From the NCBI GenBank assembly GCA_041689615.1, contig JBDNFW010000039.1, positions 109,548-173,547 of the forward strand: 64,000 bases of DNA. The letters run 5' to 3'. Source of the DNA: UBA7359 sp041689615. GTDB lineage: Bacteria > Pseudomonadota > Gammaproteobacteria > Eutrophobiales > Eutrophobiaceae. The notes beneath the pieces were generated by a model, which had not been told where the DNA came from, did no database searches, and saw nothing but the letters and a program-made list of their open reading frames with translations. This document shows, one piece after another, positions 63,844 to 64,000 of the stretch. Made by a program: the position numbers and the translations under genes. Each line of letters opens with the position of its first letter. Positions within the stretch are counted from its first letter, which is position 1.

Positions 63844-64000
63844 TTAATTTGGCAACTGCGTTTCTAAAACTTTGCCGCCAATTTCATTAATGAATGTTTC
63901 TATTAATTCAGTCTGCTTTAAAAGCAGTTCTTTATCTATCGAACGTAAAACAATATTTACACCTAACTTACCGCGTTTGAAATAAGGATAACTGCCAATA
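63844..64000 (-). CDS. C-terminus of a molybdopterin-binding/CinA-like protein (5' end outside window)
   Basis: The minus strand is open from the window edge to TAA at 63844-63846, giving 51 residues: IGSYPYFKRGKLGVNIVLRS and so on to VLETQLPN. The motif IGSYP...G..GVNIVLRS resembles the end of the MoaB/CinA N-terminal (molybdopterin-binding) domain. The protein then ends, so there is no CinA deamidase domain. Only the tail is visible, hence moderate confidence. Confidence 0.6.
   Translation of the reverse strand, partial: IGSYPYFKRGKLGVNIVLRSIDKELLLKQTELIETFINEIGGKVLETQLPN

Noticed and set aside
1..64000. CRISPR arrays, prophage, intact insertion sequences, replication origin
   Set aside because: No regularly spaced repeats, phage structural genes, transposase or integrase reading frames, or DnaA-box clusters were noticed on reading both strands.

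Overview
The window is an AT-rich (roughly 40% G+C by eye) chromosomal segment of a gammaproteobacterium. Evidence: an unbroken dcw cluster, gamma-type neighbourhoods (rsmI-lpoA-yraN-diaA-dolP, petABC-sspAB, ibaG-murA-hisGDC, queA-tgt-yajC-secDF), RapA, PdxB, and a MurE with the DNPR motif of meso-diaminopimelate-type Gram-negative peptidoglycan. Block order resembles the Pseudomonas aeruginosa ftsZ-to-murA region, with extra genes between blocks. I cannot name the genus.

Layout. 1-18000 (minus strand): dcw cluster read mraZ-rsmH-ftsL-ftsI-murE-murF-mraY-murD-ftsW-murG-murC-murB-ddl-ftsQ-ftsA-ftsZ (ftsZ cut by the window edge), making lipid II precursors and the divisome, driven from a promoter with a MraZ box. 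Two long near-palindromic elements interrupt it, at murC/murB and ftsI/murE. 18200-20900: ytoQ and a Sel1-repeat gene, a MscS-like channel and the RNase P RNA gene. 20950-28200: an accessory stretch between rnpB and rsmI: a HigBA toxin-antitoxin pair, rsgA with an apparent ATT start, a frameshifted Ser/Thr kinase-HDOD gene bracketed by two 88-bp copies of the rsgA 5' end, an unknown membrane protein, and an FAD-oxidoreductase/methyltransferase fusion. 28200-32600: rsmI and the divergent lpoA-yraN-diaA-dolP row. 32700-40450: a YyaL-type protein with a DsbD-alpha-like tail, a spermidine-synthase-like protein, RapA, and a degenerate FimX-like REC-GGDEF-EAL gene split by a frameshift.

40700-44500: sspB, sspA and the cytochrome bc1 operon petABC. 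44600-50450: a DegS-like protease, then the ibaG-murA-hisG-hisD-hisC row. 50500-54000: MlaC beside an RND/MMPL transporter, without mlaFEDB. 54000-56200: gloA, purN, pdxB. 56200-63640: queA-tgt-yajC-secD-secF, with a DUF692-like (MNIO) enzyme and an uncharacterised partner inserted between tgt and yajC. 63750-64000: tRNA-Leu(CAA) and the end of a molybdopterin-binding (CinA-like) gene.

Most of the window is housekeeping. The best candidates for something new are the transposon-like hairpin between the murB ribosome binding site and its start codon, the rsgA 5'-end duplication with its ATT start, the DUF692-like pair in the sec operon, and the FAD/methyltransferase fusion. I saw no CRISPR array, prophage, intact insertion sequence or replication origin.
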